Part shown: in pieces, positions 32,152 through 45,926 of the stretch
How the letters are laid out: each line of letters opens with the position of its first letter
Position numbering within the stretch: position 1 is the stretch's first letter
The notes under the pieces: generated by a model
The model's input: the letters and a program-made list of their open reading frames with translations, nothing else
Database searches by the model: none
Told to the model about the DNA's origin: nothing
Program-made: the position numbers and the translations under genes
From: Silene conica
Lineage: Eukaryota; Streptophyta; Magnoliopsida; Caryophyllales; Caryophyllaceae
DNA length: 64,000 bases
Assembly (NCBI GenBank): GCA_029255685.2
Contig: CM055314.2
Coordinates: 71,684,815-71,748,814 of the forward strand
Direction of reading: 5' to 3'

Positions 32152-34596
32152 TTCCCAAACCAAACCTTACTTGCCCTCAAGCAAGAAATAGACTCGATCT
32201 TAACTAATGGAACGATTTCAATCTTTGAGCGAAATTTACATGTAAGCCTAAACCAATGCCAAGTACAAAATGAGAAAGTATTTAAATCATGCAAACGAGT
32301 TATGGTGTTGTCAAACTTGCAAAAATAAAGACTATAGAGACTTTATATCATGGACTCTCGCGGTACGCTCGAGACACTCATGAAGCAAAGGGTGAGTATT
32401 TGTAAAAGATAGAAAGAAGTATATTTGTAAAGACACTCACCTAACTGCGACCCATTAGAACATGCCTGCAATCTAACATGAACAAGAATTCTACAACTAT
32501 GTATAAACAAACCCATTAAGTGACTCGGATACATGCAATTGGGGTAATGAAGGATATGTGAGGAAGAAGGTAAAAAGTGGTTAAGATGTTTTTGGAATTG
32601 TGGGTTTAGTAGCCAAGCTAGTAAAACCGGTTCCCAACACCATATTTCACAACTTTTTGACATTAAGAAAGTGCTCTTTTGCAGCACAACTCTCACATTA
32701 TATAAGAAAGGACTCCCAAATATTTTGAATGAAGTACGGGAGTGATAACATATAAAAGAAAGGAATTTTTGTTGAACGAAATTTTGAATCTAATACCTAT
32801 GAAGGTGGTCGGTCGACCTATTTCCAGTGTGCTTTGACTTTTTTCGTTTTTTTTCTTTCTTTCTTTTTCTTTCTTTTTCTGTTCTTTCTCTTTTCTTGCT
32901 TTCTTTCTTTCTTTTCTCTTTTTGCTCAAGATAGCATACAAACCAAGATGCCTCAAAAAATTAAACCAAAGACCACAAATACTAGCTTGGAAGGGTAGGC
33001 TAAGTATGGGATGTAGTTTTGGGGGGGGGGGGGGATAAAAAGACAATTTTGGCTATGTGAAGCTTATGGGTAAATATGAGAAAAGGGATCCCAAATGCAC
33101 ATACCAAGACTCACAAAACGAGATAGTAAAACAAGTATATAGCAATTCAAGTTCATGTTTATGCATATTGATGTAACATGTTCCAAGGGGAGTACTACTC
33201 ACATCCTAGACAACCGGTTTAAGAATGAAACCAGGAAATAAGCTCTAAAACTTAGAATGTATAGTAGGTTGTCAAGGTATAAGTCAAGTCTCAAGATATA
33301 CAAATTGACAAAAACTCGTAGATATGCAAAAGACTCTCATACTAAAACAAGTTTGACAATGCAAGGTAAAGGCAAAAACATGTAAGATAGCAAAAATCAT
33401 CCTTGAAAAACTCTCGTTCCGACTCGACCTATATGCTAAAATAAACGTGCATTTTTTTGGAATTTTTGAAATTTTTTCTATTTTTTTGGATTTTTTATAT
33501 ATGCAAGGAAAATAAAGAAAAGAACAATGCAATACGGAAATACGATAAACGTGTGACAAAATGCAATGCAATGCATGTGACACGAAATCATTCCCCAAAC
33601 CAACCTGCACAATGTCCCCATTGTGCATTAGCCTAAGTAAAGGTTTTCAGAAAATTAAAGGAAATGTGCAAGGAAAATAAAACCAAGGAAAATTGGAAAG
33701 AACTCACTGGATTGTTAAGCGCATGAGAAAAACCTTCCCAAACCAGCGTAAGCTGGGAGGTTTTGGTGGCCAACAATGCCACTCAAGTACCCAAGATGGT
33801 TGCACGATTCTCGAGGAAGAAACAAACAGGCTGTGACGGATGGGTAGGTCGACTGACCTATGTTTCGGGTCGATCGACCTTCCTGCGGACTGCAGGAAAT
33901 CCAGGAATGCAGGGACCAGGTCGGCCGACCCATATTTCTAGTCGGTCGACCCCTCTGCTGCACAGCGGCCTTCTTTTCTTCGGAACCACTTGTGTTAACC
34001 AAGTCATTCTTCCTAAAGCCTGAAAAAGCATTATATATGCGCCCATCAAGTGCGCGAGATTCCAGAACCAAGTCCAAACGTCTTAACTATGCAAACTAAA
34101 CGGAAAAGTTCTAAAACTGAAAGCAAACAAACTTAAAAAAAGTCTCAACAAACAAAAAGTAAATTGTCTTAGGAGCTGAAAATTTAAACAATTATCCGCT
34201 AAAGATGCAGAATATCTCGGACCACGGCTTCTGACGATATGCCGTGGTCTCCACGGTGTTTTCTTGAATGGCGAAACACGTCTCCTCTCCGTCGCAAAGC
34301 ATATGCGACGGACTCTTCTCTTGAGCGTTTCTTCTCTTTTTCTGGTCCTCCTCATCCACAACATTTGGATCCTCATCCTCCTTGTAACTTAGGAATCCCC
34401 GTCCTCCTCTTTGCACCGCGACCTCCTTTATTGCGGGTTTCCCCAAACCAATTCCTGCATTAGTCACAATAGAAGTATCCTCCATTTTGCTCCCAATCTG
34501 GGGCGGAGGTGTAAAGACAGGTATAGGAGTAGGTAATAAAGTAGGAGAAGTAGTGATGACCTCATACTTCTTTTCAGAAGCAATAACATTTCAAGT
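32152..34596 (-). mobile_element. Internal region of gypsy-type element D
   Basis: It continues from the 3' LTR with the mirrored polypurine tract (32152-32165) and the gcttgagggcaag phrase, then a long non-coding part like that of A. Motif sites lie at 32807 (single), 33847/33868 and 33919/33940. The gag-like frame end lies at 34192-34590. It stops abruptly near 34596, where LINE sequence starts; the 5' part of gag, the primer site and the end of the 5' LTR are missing. Confidence 0.8.
34192..34590 (-). pseudogene. Carboxy-terminal part of the D gag-like protein
   Basis: The frame is open from the breakpoint near 34590 to the stop at 34192. It reads a Pro/Thr-rich stretch (PTLLPTPIPVFTPPP), then GLGKPAIKEVAVQRG and an acidic-basic segment, ending AYRQKPWSEIFCIFSG. 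The end aligns with AYSQSPWSKKRRIFRG of element A. The amino-terminal part was lost at the rearrangement point. Confidence 0.6.
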
Positions 34597-36693
34597 AATA
34601 GGGGTCATATGAGCAAACATGGCATTAGTAAGACGAGAGGTAAAAAGAGGGAGACCAAGATAACGAAATGGGAAGGTACCTTTAAAAAAGCCAGTCCCCT
34701 GCAAGATAAGCTCTTTAACAGCCATACTCACTCCTCCAAAGTATATGGAGGTTTTCATGGGGTTTGCAGTCAAACCGGAAATACTAGCAAACATATGTAA
34801 ACATTTAGCAACAGCCATGACTGAGGGGAGGTCCCCTCTAACAAAAACCAAGAGATCATCCGCGAAAACCAGATGAGTAAGATGGAGTTTAGCACACTTA
34901 GGGTGAAAAGAGAAGTCCTTGGCAATGGGTAGACCTCTTAGAAGCCTAGAAAGGACTTTCATACAAAGCACAAAAAGATAAGGAGAAAGGGGATCTCCTT
35001 GCCTTAAACCACGTTGTCCTTTGAAAAACCCATGAACAGATCCATTAACATTCAAAGAATACCAAGGAGTGGTAACACAAGCCATGATCCACTTAACAAA
35101 CAAGGGGGGAAGACCATAAAGATGAAGACAGGTTTCCAAAAAATTCCAGTTAACAGAGTCAAAAGCTTTTTTAATGTCGACCTTAACAATGCAACGAGGG
35201 GTAAGATATTTCGTTGAATAATTATTTGCAAGTTCGTGAGCAGGAAAAGAGTTGTCGAAAATATCCCTCCCCTTGACAAAAGCAGCTTGTTCAATCCCAA
35301 CAACATCACCCAAAACCACCTTAAGACGATTAGCAATCACCTTAGTAACAGTCTTATAAAAAACAGTGCAGCAAACAATGGGTCTAAAATCAGTGACACT
35401 ATGAGGGGTAGGACTCTTGGGTATAAGAGTAATAAGTGTATTGTTCGTAGATTTTGGCATTTTGGCTTTCTGAAAAAATTCCTGAATAGCAAGAGTGAAG
35501 TCATGCCCCACAATATCCCATGAATTTTTGAAGAACCCTGAACCATACCCATCAATCCCAGGACTGCTATTGTGATGAATAGAAAATAAGGCAGATTTAA
35601 TCTCAGAACAAAGGACAAGAGCAATAAGAAAAGTTGTGTTACTGAACTTACCACTAGTGAAAAGGTGCTCAGGTAGAGAGGCAATTGGAGTGGAGGAGCC
35701 AAGAAGGGAGGTGTAGTAATCAATAAACGCACTTGCAACCTTAGGAAATCCAGAGCAGTGCACACCAGTAGCATAATAAATGGAGCCTACAGTACCACTA
35801 AGTTTCTTATCTGCAACACGAGCATAGAAAAAATGGGAATTAGAGTCATCAAGCATAGTAGTCTGAACTTTAGCCCGTTGAGTAAGCATAGCCCCTTCAG
35901 CTTTTCTAATAGTAATATTGTCCTGAAGAAGGTCCTTATGAGTGGCCAAGAGATTAGGATTGAGAGGGTCGTATTGAAGAAGAGTTTGACAAGCCAGCAA
36001 AGCTTTGTGGGCATTATCCACTCTCTGACCAAGCCCCACAAAATGTCTGTGATGAAGATTCTTTAAACCAAGCTTAAGAAATCTAAGCTTAGAAAATAAT
36101 TGGCTAATCTTATCTCCATAAAAAGGAACAGACCAGTTATTAGCTACACAGGCATTGTACGCAGTAGAAAAAAAACCAGCTATTCAAGAACTTAAAAGGC
36201 TTGTTCAGCTTGTTTGGAGCAAGATGAAGTTGGAGAATGGCAGGGGATTGATCAGAGACTCCAGCATCAGGGAACCAAGCAGAGGAGGAGAACTGCTGAG
36301 CCCAAATAGGATTAATGAGGATCCTATCTAATTTAGCCCATTTGACAGTATTAACTTGGTGGTTTGACCAGGTGAAATGACACCCAGTGGCAGGATGATC
36401 ATTAAGATGACAAGTATGCAAACAGTCACTGAATTCCTTCATAACAGATCAAGGATAAGTAGAACCCCCCAGTCTTTCATCCTCAGAGAGCACAACGTTG
36501 AAGTCACCAAGACAAACCCAAGGGGAGTTGACTTGGGAAGCTATAATGTCCTTCCAAAGGTCTCGTCTAGCACCAGAGTTGTTAAAAGCATAAATAAAAC
36601 TACAAGTAATCTAAGTTTGAGTACCCAAATGAGTAATCTGACAGTGCATATGTTGACCATTGAGACCAACAACAACCACATTAACATGGGCAG
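34597..36693 (-). pseudogene. LINE (L1-like) endonuclease and reverse transcriptase fragment
   Basis: On the minus strand 36693-36140 encodes the AP-endonuclease domain: HVNVVVVGLNGQ, WVCLGDFNVVLSEDERLGG, GCHFTWSN and KLDRILIN. Then 36039-34597 encodes reverse transcriptase with FVKGRDIFD, VDIKKAFDSVNW (motif A), RGLRQGDPLSPYLF and the catalytic FADDLLVF. Frames are broken between the two domains. The left end of the protein continues on the opposite strand at 12038-12105, on the other side of D, and the right end stops at the D junction near 34597. Confidence 0.85.
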
Positions 36694-38217
36694 TGATGCG
36701 TGTCTATTTTATGATGTTTTACATCCTTTTTTACACGCATTTGGTCGCTCATTTACTATGTTTTAGCCTTTATTTCCCAACAATTGTCTACTTTCGTATT
36801 TTTATGCTCTTTTGCAGATTTATACACGAAAAGGACGATTTTATGCCAAATTCATGCCCTCGGGATTTTTCATAATCAAGGAACAAAAGGTAAGTCAACT
36901 AGAAGTATTTACCAAGTACCAAGAAGTCAAACCAAAGACAGATCAAACAATCCTACAGGAAAACGGGTTGACTGACCTACTACTTGGGTCGGCCGACCAG
37001 GCCTCTGTTATGGAAAGCCCAGAAATCCTTAAGCCCGTGAATAGGTCGACCGACCCACATTGTAGGTCGACCGACCTCTGCGCAGACCCTGAAGCATTCC
37101 GAAACCCATTAACGTGTTAGAGTCTTAAGAAAACTCTTAAATTCCGCCTATATAAACTAATCTTATGTTTAGGGGTTAATCATTCAGTTCCATTAAGTTT
37201 TATTCAGTCTTTAACTCAGTTTTGTCTTTAGTTTTAATCTTTCAATATTCTCAAACACTTTTAATTTTGTTCTTCAATCTTTCAAGCATTCATCAATAAA
37301 GTTTGTTCCTTTTCTGCCTTAATCCTATTTCCGGTAATTCCTCTCTTAATTTCAGTTTTAATATTGTTTTTAAAATTACTTGTATTCAGTTTAAGATAGA
37401 ATCCCAAGCTTTATTATAGATTGCATGTTTAGATTATCATTCATTATGATTCCCATGTTTATTCCTGTTTTCATTGTTGTTTTAGTAATCATGAGTAGCT
37501 AATTTCGTATGTTAGGATGTAGGGGATGAATATGCGTAGGTAGTATAAGTTCCGAGACCAACTGTAGCAGAGCCGTGGTCGGCCGACCCACATAATGGGT
37601 CGGTCGACCGAGGCTGTGGTCGGCCGACTTGTTGGGGCTGGTGTCCTTGACAATTAAGTACAATGACTTATTAAATCTCTTTAAGGATCACAAGGGCATA
37701 CTTCAGTATTATTACCAGTTGATCCACGTTTATCAATAACGGTTGGCTTGCTAGATAAGTTTGACGTTATTGTCATACGGATGGCGGTGGTCAACTGGTC
37801 CCTATACGTCACACCTATAGGACACGTTTGAGAGATGTGAAGGTATGAAAATACAGTCACATTTTGCCGGATATGACTAAACAGTTAGTCAGAGGTATTG
37901 ACTACTAAATTAGTCAATAAGATGTTGAGATTATTACTTAATACGGATTAAATAATTTTAGCTAATACGGATTACATGATCAAATTCGTAAATTAAATAT
38001 AAACAGTTATATTTAATTAAATATTGTATTCGCGAATTAATATAAACAGTTATATTAATTTAGGTAATTATACAATATCGTATTTTATCAGACCATTATT
38101 AATATATCGACTGTATTAATAACTGATAACATGTTACGATTTATAAATAAAACCCGCGGACAACTTATAGCTAATTGGGTCGAATCACGCATTGGGATAA
38201 GGTAAGAGTGGAGAGCC

Positions 38218-39206
38218 TGTGGGGAATAAAGCATGTATTCACCCTAAACTTGCAGGATTATAATGAAAAATACAGTTGTGTTTATAGTCATAAGATTAAA
38301 AAGGATAAGAAAAAGAATTCAACCTTTGGTCCTTTGTGCTTATGGCCTAAAAACAGGAATTAAAGTAAATTCCCTCCTATAACTTGCACCCAAGACTTGA
38401 TTGAGATGATGCCGCGTGTGCTAGAAAATACTCTCCAATTGCCTTGCAATATGGGGAGAGCTTTTGTGAGGTTTTAGATGTGAGATCTGAGTTTTGGGAA
38501 AAAGATGTTCTCAAAACCCTAATTATGAGAATTATAAATTACCAGTAAGTGACAAATGGAGAAAGACTCTCCTTTTGTATTACTTAGGTCGGCCGAATGG
38601 GTCTTGGGTAAGGGTGGGCTTTTTCCACTCTTACCTTATACCTTTGCGTGATTCGACCCGTTTAGCTTTAAGTTGTTCGCGGGTTTTATTTATAAATCGT
38701 AACATGTTATCAAATATTAATACAGTCGATATATTAATAATGGTCTGACAAAATACGATATTGTATAATTACCCAAATTAATATAACTGTTTATATTAAT
38801 ACGCGAATACTATATTTAATTAAATATAACCGTTTATATTTAATTTACGAATTAATCTTGTAATCCGTATTAGCTAAAATTATTTAATCCGTATTAAATA
38901 ATAATCTAAACATCTTATTGACTAATTTATTAGTCAACACCTCTGACTAACTGTTTAGTCATATCCGGCATAAATGTGACTGTATTTTCATACCTTCACA
39001 TCTCTCAAACGTGTCCTATAGGTGTGACGTATAGGGACCAGTTGATCACCGCCATCCGTATGACAATAACGTCAAACTTATCTAGCAAGCCAACCGTTAT
39101 TGATAAACGTGGATCAACTGGTAATAATACAAAAGTATGCCCTTGTGATCCTTAAAGAGATTTAATAAGTCATTGTACTTAATTGTCAAGGACACCAGCC
39201 CCAACA
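38218..39206 (-). repeat. 3' LTR of element B
   Basis: Plus strand starts TGTGGGGAATAAAG and ends CCAGCCCCAACA. The adjoining 39207-39222 is the complement of the polypurine tract (acaagtgggaaat). Confidence 0.95.
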
Positions 39207-39211
39207 ATTTC

Positions 39212-39305
39212 CCACTTGTCCGTACAAGGGTATGTGCAATGACGTTATCACACTACATGTGGAGGACACAATCTCCAACAAACTCCCACTTGTCCGTACA
39301 AGTGT
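39212..39305 (-). repeat. Duplicated polypurine tract and vestigial LTR start in B
   Basis: On the minus strand a first acaagtgggag tract is followed by TTGTTGGAG...TGTCCTCCACA, the start of the LTR type seen at 416. After about 70 bp a second tract precedes the real LTR. Element C has the same arrangement at 53868-53972. Confidence 0.8.
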
Positions 39306-40068
39306 AGGTGCGATAACCGAATCTCATATCCTTTTAAAATTTCTCCCACTCAATGTAAGACAATTTGCAAATCCGCATTCGCAAAGGTCGTATCTCACAA
39401 GCGATCTGTATCAAGAGTGGTTTCCCCGACTAGAGAGTAACTTAACTGATAAAACGAATCTGTATTCGAGCATGGCAATGCATTTCAGTTACTACTCCTC
39501 GAGTGGCCCTGAGAAATGATAAAATCCTGATAAGGGTTTGGAAATTTCCCTCAACTCGAATCCTGCCGATATCGCCCAGCATGAAATAACCCAGAAAAAA
39601 TCCTCTTGGCCCCTGTTACGGTGACCGTGGGAAAGAAACCAAAGTTACCCAAAATCTGTCTTAATCTCAAGAAACAGTTGAAAGTCAAAAGACTCGACTC
39701 TAAGGAACACTATGGAGGTCCTATCCACGACCTGGCACCCAATGTTATAAAACATTTAGGACTCCATAACGTTGTCACGGGGTGTCCTACGAGATATCCG
39801 TATAACTCGCCTTTGTGATTGGTCAGTCATCCACGTGACTTATGGCTCGTTGAACCCACCATCAACCAACGTCACAAAATGATTACCTGAGTTATCAGCT
39901 CAAGTGGGTAATCAAGGACCAAAACGATGTAATGTTAATCATTTCACTTTGTGGTGTTCAAAATTGGCGTACAATTCCACATGAGAAACAAAACATTTTA
40001 TATCATAACAATAAGGTTGAATAGAGTACACGAGAAAATGAATTATTACATGAATTCATAAAAGAGTA

Positions 40069-43000
40069 CTACAACTTAGGAACACATCCAATTCCCATGG
40101 AATGAATGTGCCCTTCATGCTTATCACGTGGTAATGCTTTTGTGAGAGGATCGGCTATGTTGTCATCCATAGCGATCTTTTCAATAAAAATCTCCTTTTG
40201 CTCCACGTAATCTCTGATTAGATGAGCTTTCCGTTGTACATGCCTAGCCTTGCTGCTAGACTTATGCTCCTTAGCTTGGAAGATGGCACCGCTATTGTCA
40301 CAATAGACGGTGATTGGGTCATTCGAACTAGGCACTACTGATAGTCCTTGTAAGAATTGACGCATCCATATTGCTTCCTTAGCTGCTTCTGAGGCGGCAT
40401 AGTACTCGGACCTCAGTCGTAGAATCTGCTGTAACACTCTGTTTAGAACTTTTCCAGCTGACAGCAGCGCCATTAAGAGTAAAAACGAATCCAGACTGAG
40501 ATTTCGAGTCATCTCGATCCGTTTGGAAGCTAGCATCTGCGTAACCCGTGGCGCAGAGCGTCGAGTCGCCTCCAAAAGTCAATCCCCAATCTTTAGTCCT
40601 CCGTAGGTACTTAAGAATGTTTTTCACGGCCATCCAGTGTTGTTCACCTGGATGAGCTTGGAATCGACTTGTCATACTCAATGCATATGCAATGTCAAGA
40701 CGTGTGCATATCATGGCATACATGATCGATCCTATTGCCGAAGCATAAGGAATCCGACTCATGCGCTCTTTCTCTTCCACTGACTTAGCTTCTTGAGTCT
40801 TGCTCAAGTGAAGCCCAGGAGTCATAGGAAGGAACCCCTTCTTGGAGTTCGTCATGCTGAATCTCTCCAGAATCTTCTCTATATAAGATTCCTGACTGAG
40901 AGACAACATCCGTCGTGATCTATCCCTGTAGATACGGATGCCCAAAATTCTTTGTGCCTCTCCGAGATCTTTCATCTGGAAATGGTTTTTCAACCATGCT
41001 TTAACCGAAGATAAGAGAGGTATGTCATTCCCAATCAAGAGTATGTCATCGACATACAGTACTAGGAATACAATCTTACTCCCACTCGACTTGATATAGA
41101 GACATGGTTCCTCGACTGATCGAATGAACCCATTCTCTTTTATCACTTGGTCGAAGCGATGATTCCAACTCCGCGATGCTTGCTTAAGTCCATAGATGGA
41201 ACGCTTAAGCTTGCAAACTTTCTTAGGATGTGCTGGATCGATAAAACCCTCGGGTTGTATCATGTACAACTCTTCCTCCAAATAACCGTTTAAGAAGGCG
41301 GTTTTAACGTCCATTTGCCATATTTCATAGTCATGAAATGCGGCGATCGCTAAGATAATCCGAATGGAACGTAGCATGACTACGGGTGCAAAGATCTCAT
41401 CATAGTGCAAGCCTGGCACTTGAGTGAAACCTTTAGCAACTAGTCTAGCCTTGTGGATATCTTGTTGTCCTTCCACGGCATGCTTTATCTTGTAAAGCCA
41501 TTTGCATTGAAGGGGACGTACCTTTGCAGGTAGGTCCACAAGATCCCACACGTTGTTCTCATACATGGAGTCCATCTCGGATTGCATGGCTTCTAGCCAT
41601 AGCTTTGAGTCAGAACTGGTCATGGCACCTTTATAGGTTGTGGGTTCATTACCCTCTAGGAGTAAGACGTCATCTGTATCGTGTTCCTCGACCATACCAA
41701 TGTATCTGTCCGGTGGAATAGAGACTCTTCCCGACCTCCTAGGTTCCTCAGGGATATCTACCGCAGCCTCGGGTGAAGGAACTGTTTCCTCCAATGGTTG
41801 CTCGATAGTTGGTTCTTGAACCTCCGATAACTCGAAGGTTCTATTACTCGACTTGTTCTCGAGAAATTCTTTCTCTAAGAACGTCGCACTAGCCGCAACA
41901 AAAACACGTTGTTCGGTAGGCGAGTAGAAGTAATGACCAAACGTTCCCTTTGGGTAGCCTATAAAGTATGTCTTGACCGATTGCGGGCCGAGCTTATCCT
42001 CGTGTCTCCACTTGACATAAGCCTCGCAGCCCCAAACCCGAATAAAGGACAAGTTGGGGACCGTTCCCTTCCATAACTCGAATGGAGTCTTGTCAACAGC
42101 TTTAGACGGACTTCGGTTAAGTATTAGAGCGGCTGACAAAAGAGCATATCCCCACAATGAATCAGGCACAACGGTGTGACTCATCATGGATCGAACCATA
42201 TCGAGTAAAGTTCGATTTCTCCGTTCGGACACACCATTTAATTGTGGTGTTCCAGGTGGAGTCAACTGTAGCACGATCCCACAGTCTTTAAGGTGTTGAT
42301 CAAACTCGCGTGAAAGATACTCACCACCACGATCCGAGCGTAGTGCTTTAATCTTTCTACCCAGCTGGTTCTGTACCCGATTCTGGTATTCTTTGAACTT
42401 GTCAAAGGATTCACTTTTGTGCTTCATTAAGTAGACATAGCCATATCTACTCAAATCATCCGTGAAAGTGATGAAATACCTATAGCCATCTCGTGCGTTG
42501 ATCGACATAGGGCCACATACGTCCGTATGTATGAGTCCTAATAGGTCGGCAGCGCGCATTCTAACACCTTTGAAGGAAATACGAGTCATTTTGCCGATGA
42601 GACATGATTCACACGTGCCATATGATTCGAAATCAAAGGGCGAAATAGCTCCATTCTGTATGAGCTGTTTAACGCGTTTCTCATTTATGTGTCCCATACG
42701 ACAATGCCATAGGTAAGTTTGATCTTTGTCACCTACCTTTATTCTTTTATTATTCACATGTAATATCTCGGTAGTTTGATTTAAAACATAAATTCCATTA
42801 ATGGAAACTGCCTTGCCATAAATCATATTGTGTAAGGAAAAAATACAGCTATTATTCTCTATTACAAATGAAAAACCAAGTTTGTCAAGTGCAGAAACTG
42901 AAATAATGTTTTTGGATAAACTAGGAACATAATAACAGTTATATAAAAATAACTCGAATCCACTTGGAAGCTGGATTACGTATGTTCCCTTCGAGACTGC

Positions 43001-44101
43001 AGCCACGCGTGCTCCATTCCCGACACGCAGGTCCACCTCACCCTTGGTTAGGGGTTCTTGGTTTCGGAGGCCCTGCACATGATTACATAGATGAGAACCA
43101 CAACCAGTATCAAGTACCCAAGTTCCGCAACTTGCATGGTTAATCTCAATCATGTGAATAAAAGAAGAAGAAGACATACCAACAGGAGTAACACGGCCTG
43201 CCTTAATGTCCTCGCGATACACGGGGCATGAGCGCCTCCAATGCCCAGTCTTGTGGCAATGGTGACATTTCATGCTTGTATCCTTGCTCTTTGTCTTGCC
43301 TTGTGAGTTACTCGACTCACCTGGCCCACTCTTAGCAAATCCTGGTTTCTTGAACCTGGGCTTACCTACTGCTAGGTCGCCCTGAGCTTTAGCCTTCCCT
43401 TTACCTTTTCCCTTACTGGAGATCATGAGAACATCCTGCTTCAGACTCCCACTCAACTTTAGATCCTTCTCAGTCTGTACGAGAAGGGAGTGGAGCTCAT
43501 GAGGAGTCTTCTTCATGTCGTTCATGTAGTAGTTCGCCCTAAAGAGGGCGAACCCATCATGAAGCGAATGAAGCATGCGATCAACGGTGATGTTCTCACT
43601 GATCTTGCAGTTTAGGGACTCCAGTTTCTCGATATTCTCAATCATGTTGAGAATATGTGGGCTAACAGCTTGGCCCTTCTGGAGTTTCGCCTCAAAGAAG
43701 CGACAGGTATGCTCATAAGAAACGATTCTCGGAGCCTTGGAGAATTCGTTAGTGAGCGTGGTGAAAATCTTGTTTGCACCATGGGTTATGAAGCGTCTTT
43801 GCAAATTGGATTCCATTGCATAGATGAGTACGTTCTTTATCGCACCCGCTTCCATAACGAAATCGCTATGAGCGCGAATTTCGTTGGCTCTAGCTCCAGT
43901 TCCTGGGTGTGGCGGAATGGGCTCAGTTAAGAACTTGAGCTTTCCGTCAGCAATGGCAGCATTCCGTAGTGCTGCCTCCCAGTCAGAGAAGTTTGACCCA
44001 TAATTCCTCAGTCTAGTTGACTGATTCATGGAGTCCATGAAGGCTTTTAGCCAGGATTCACGTGCTAGCTTGGCACTTGGCATTGGGTCTTCACCAGCCA
44101 T
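40069..44101 (-). pseudogene. Copia gag-pol polyprotein of element B (one frameshift)
   Basis: The frame runs 1240 codons from the ATG at 44101. Gag occupies residues 1-250, with a zinc knuckle CHHCHKTGHWRRSC near 278-291. Protease WVLDTGCGSH lies near 327-336 and pre-integrase LWHCRMGHINEKR near 465. The integrase core has TDVCGPM, the second Asp in LRSDRGGEY and the Glu in GVSERRNRT. Reverse transcriptase has QMDVKTAFLNGYL and YVDDILLIG. RNase H begins at AVSWKSSKQ. One extra base near 40409-40413 shifts the frame, and the rest of RNase H (YCDNSGAIFQAKEH ... ADPLTKALPRDKHEG) continues in another frame to the stop at 40069. All other catalytic motifs look intact, so it is a barely broken copy. 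Proteins of this family form virus-like particles that copy and insert the element. Confidence 0.95.
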
Positions 44102-45454
44102 TTTAGTTTTACAGCAGCTTTAATGAACGTGTTCTACACTGAAAAGAAGATAAAACAAAACCATATAAGCAACTTATTGTTGTGATTTAAGTCTATATTA
44201 AATTGAATTTAAACTCGTAGACTCATGCATTTATATAATTGATCTCCCTCAAGAATTATATAAACGATCCCAAGACTCAATTTCCGTATATTGATAAGCC
44301 CACAGTTTGGCTAATTCCAATCGTTGGAACTCTTGGTCGATAGATTTCCGTATATCTATCTATTAGTCCATCTCAGTCACTGGAATATTATCGAGTGACC
44401 ATGATGTTGAGATAAAATAAATCATCTGTTCCCACTTACCCGACGTAGAAGGGGTCATATTATGCCTACCGACGAAGAAGGGATTCATGGGAGGCTGATT
44501 TATAAAGACTAATCTCAATTTTTGGTTATACGAGGAAGACCCCATCAACTTTTATTTATCCATATTTAAGTGAACTAAAAACTAGCATTTGCGTGAATGA
44601 ATTAAATAAAGTGATGGCTTTTAAATGACATGTGACATCTGTATTGTCACAGAAAACTAACGCGAGACCTCTACATGAGTCAGTTTTAAGGCATGATATA
44701 GGTGGTTTGGTTTTTAGGCGGAATATGATGCAAGCTATTATCGAAGAAAGCATAAAGGTAAATGCAATAAACGTAAATAAAAGTCCTAGTGTGGCCTATC
44801 CTACCAAAATAAACATAAAACAACTTGGAATCCACTGTTGGACCCTAGAAGCTTGTCTTGATGTTCCATCTTGGTCCTTGCAGCGGGAGTGAGCATCCGG
44901 CCTCCGTCTTGTCTTTAGTCTTCACAAAATTACTAATTTAAATTACAAAAGTAGTCCTAGATACATTCTAATTTAAATACAAAAGTAATTACATGGCAAA
45001 AACCCAAAACGGAGATTCAAGATCTCAAAATTACAAGCAAGATCGTGTCCCTTCATTACGGTGACACAATCTTCTAAGGCCACACTAAGTTACAACCGTT
45101 TGCAAAAATTAAATACGTTTTTGAAAGCATTCAAGGCATTCACAAGACGATAAATAAAATGCATCAACTAAAAACAATTTATACATGACATAATACTGTT
45201 ATTATGATTAATAAATTTATACCAAACCACCTTTTAAGATTAAAATTAAGTGACTATACCGTTTTAATCACCAATTTTAACAAACATATAATCCATTATT
45301 TTAAACTGTTTTAAAACAATATGTATCAAACGAGGGTGAACCGTTTCACTAAATAATACACTATTTCCGTATATAGTACATTATTTTAAGCCATGTGAAA
45401 ATAAAACATGTTATTTTCGAAAATAAAAAAAAACGAGTCTGTTACAGGGGGGGA

Positions 45455-45831
45455 GGTCGACCGACCTAAACTTGTGGTCGACCGACCTCCTGCCGAAAAA
45501 CGGAAAAAAACTGCAACAGTAAAATCGGTCGACCGACCTATTAATTAGGTCGACCGACCAACAAGTAGTAAAAACGAATTTCAGAAAACGCAAAACGCTG
45601 CACTTTTTGAAATTAAAACAAGTTTTTACCTTTTAAACTTTGATTAAAACAAGTAAATCAAAATTAACATCAACAAGGGTTCACATATTGTTAAGAATAT
45701 CGATTAATTAACAATATGTAAACAGGAATCGAAAAACAAGATCGAAAACTCATAAAGGAAACTGTTTTAAAAAAAAACAGAAAACTCACACAGGGGCGGT
45801 CGACCGACCGCTAATACTGGTCGACCGACCG
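45455..45831. repeat. Three GGTCGACCGACC pairs in the 5' leader of B
   Basis: Pairs start at 45455/45476, 45527/45548 and 45799/45820, each 21 bp apart with spacers taaacttgt, tattaatta and gctaatact. They lie between the primer site and gag. Element C has CTCGATCGAG sites at the matching places. Confidence 0.96.
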
Positions 45832-45911
45832 ACGCAGCGGCAGAAACGAGATTTTTCAAAATCTTTAAAAAAAAACTTATGAAAAACACAAAAGTAAAAT
45901 TTTCATAACCT

Positions 45912-45924
45912 GGCTCTGATACCA
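45912..45924 (-). promoter_or_regulatory. Primer-binding site of B, initiator Met-tRNA type
   Basis: Minus-strand TGGTATCAGAGCC two bases after the LTR end, complementary to the 3' end of initiator Met-tRNA. Confidence 0.95.
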
Positions 45925-45926
45925 CT

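Noticed and set aside
33021-33034. Run of 14 G in the internal region of D
   Set aside because: A homopolymer, probably slippage or a sequencing effect, with no sign of a G-quadruplex-like array.
39232-39818. Antisense reading frames of 95 and 70 residues in the 3' region of B, also present in C (53340-53947)
   Set aside because: B and C are too similar for shared frames to mean anything, and the more distant copy at 1-415 does not keep them. No domain is recognisable.
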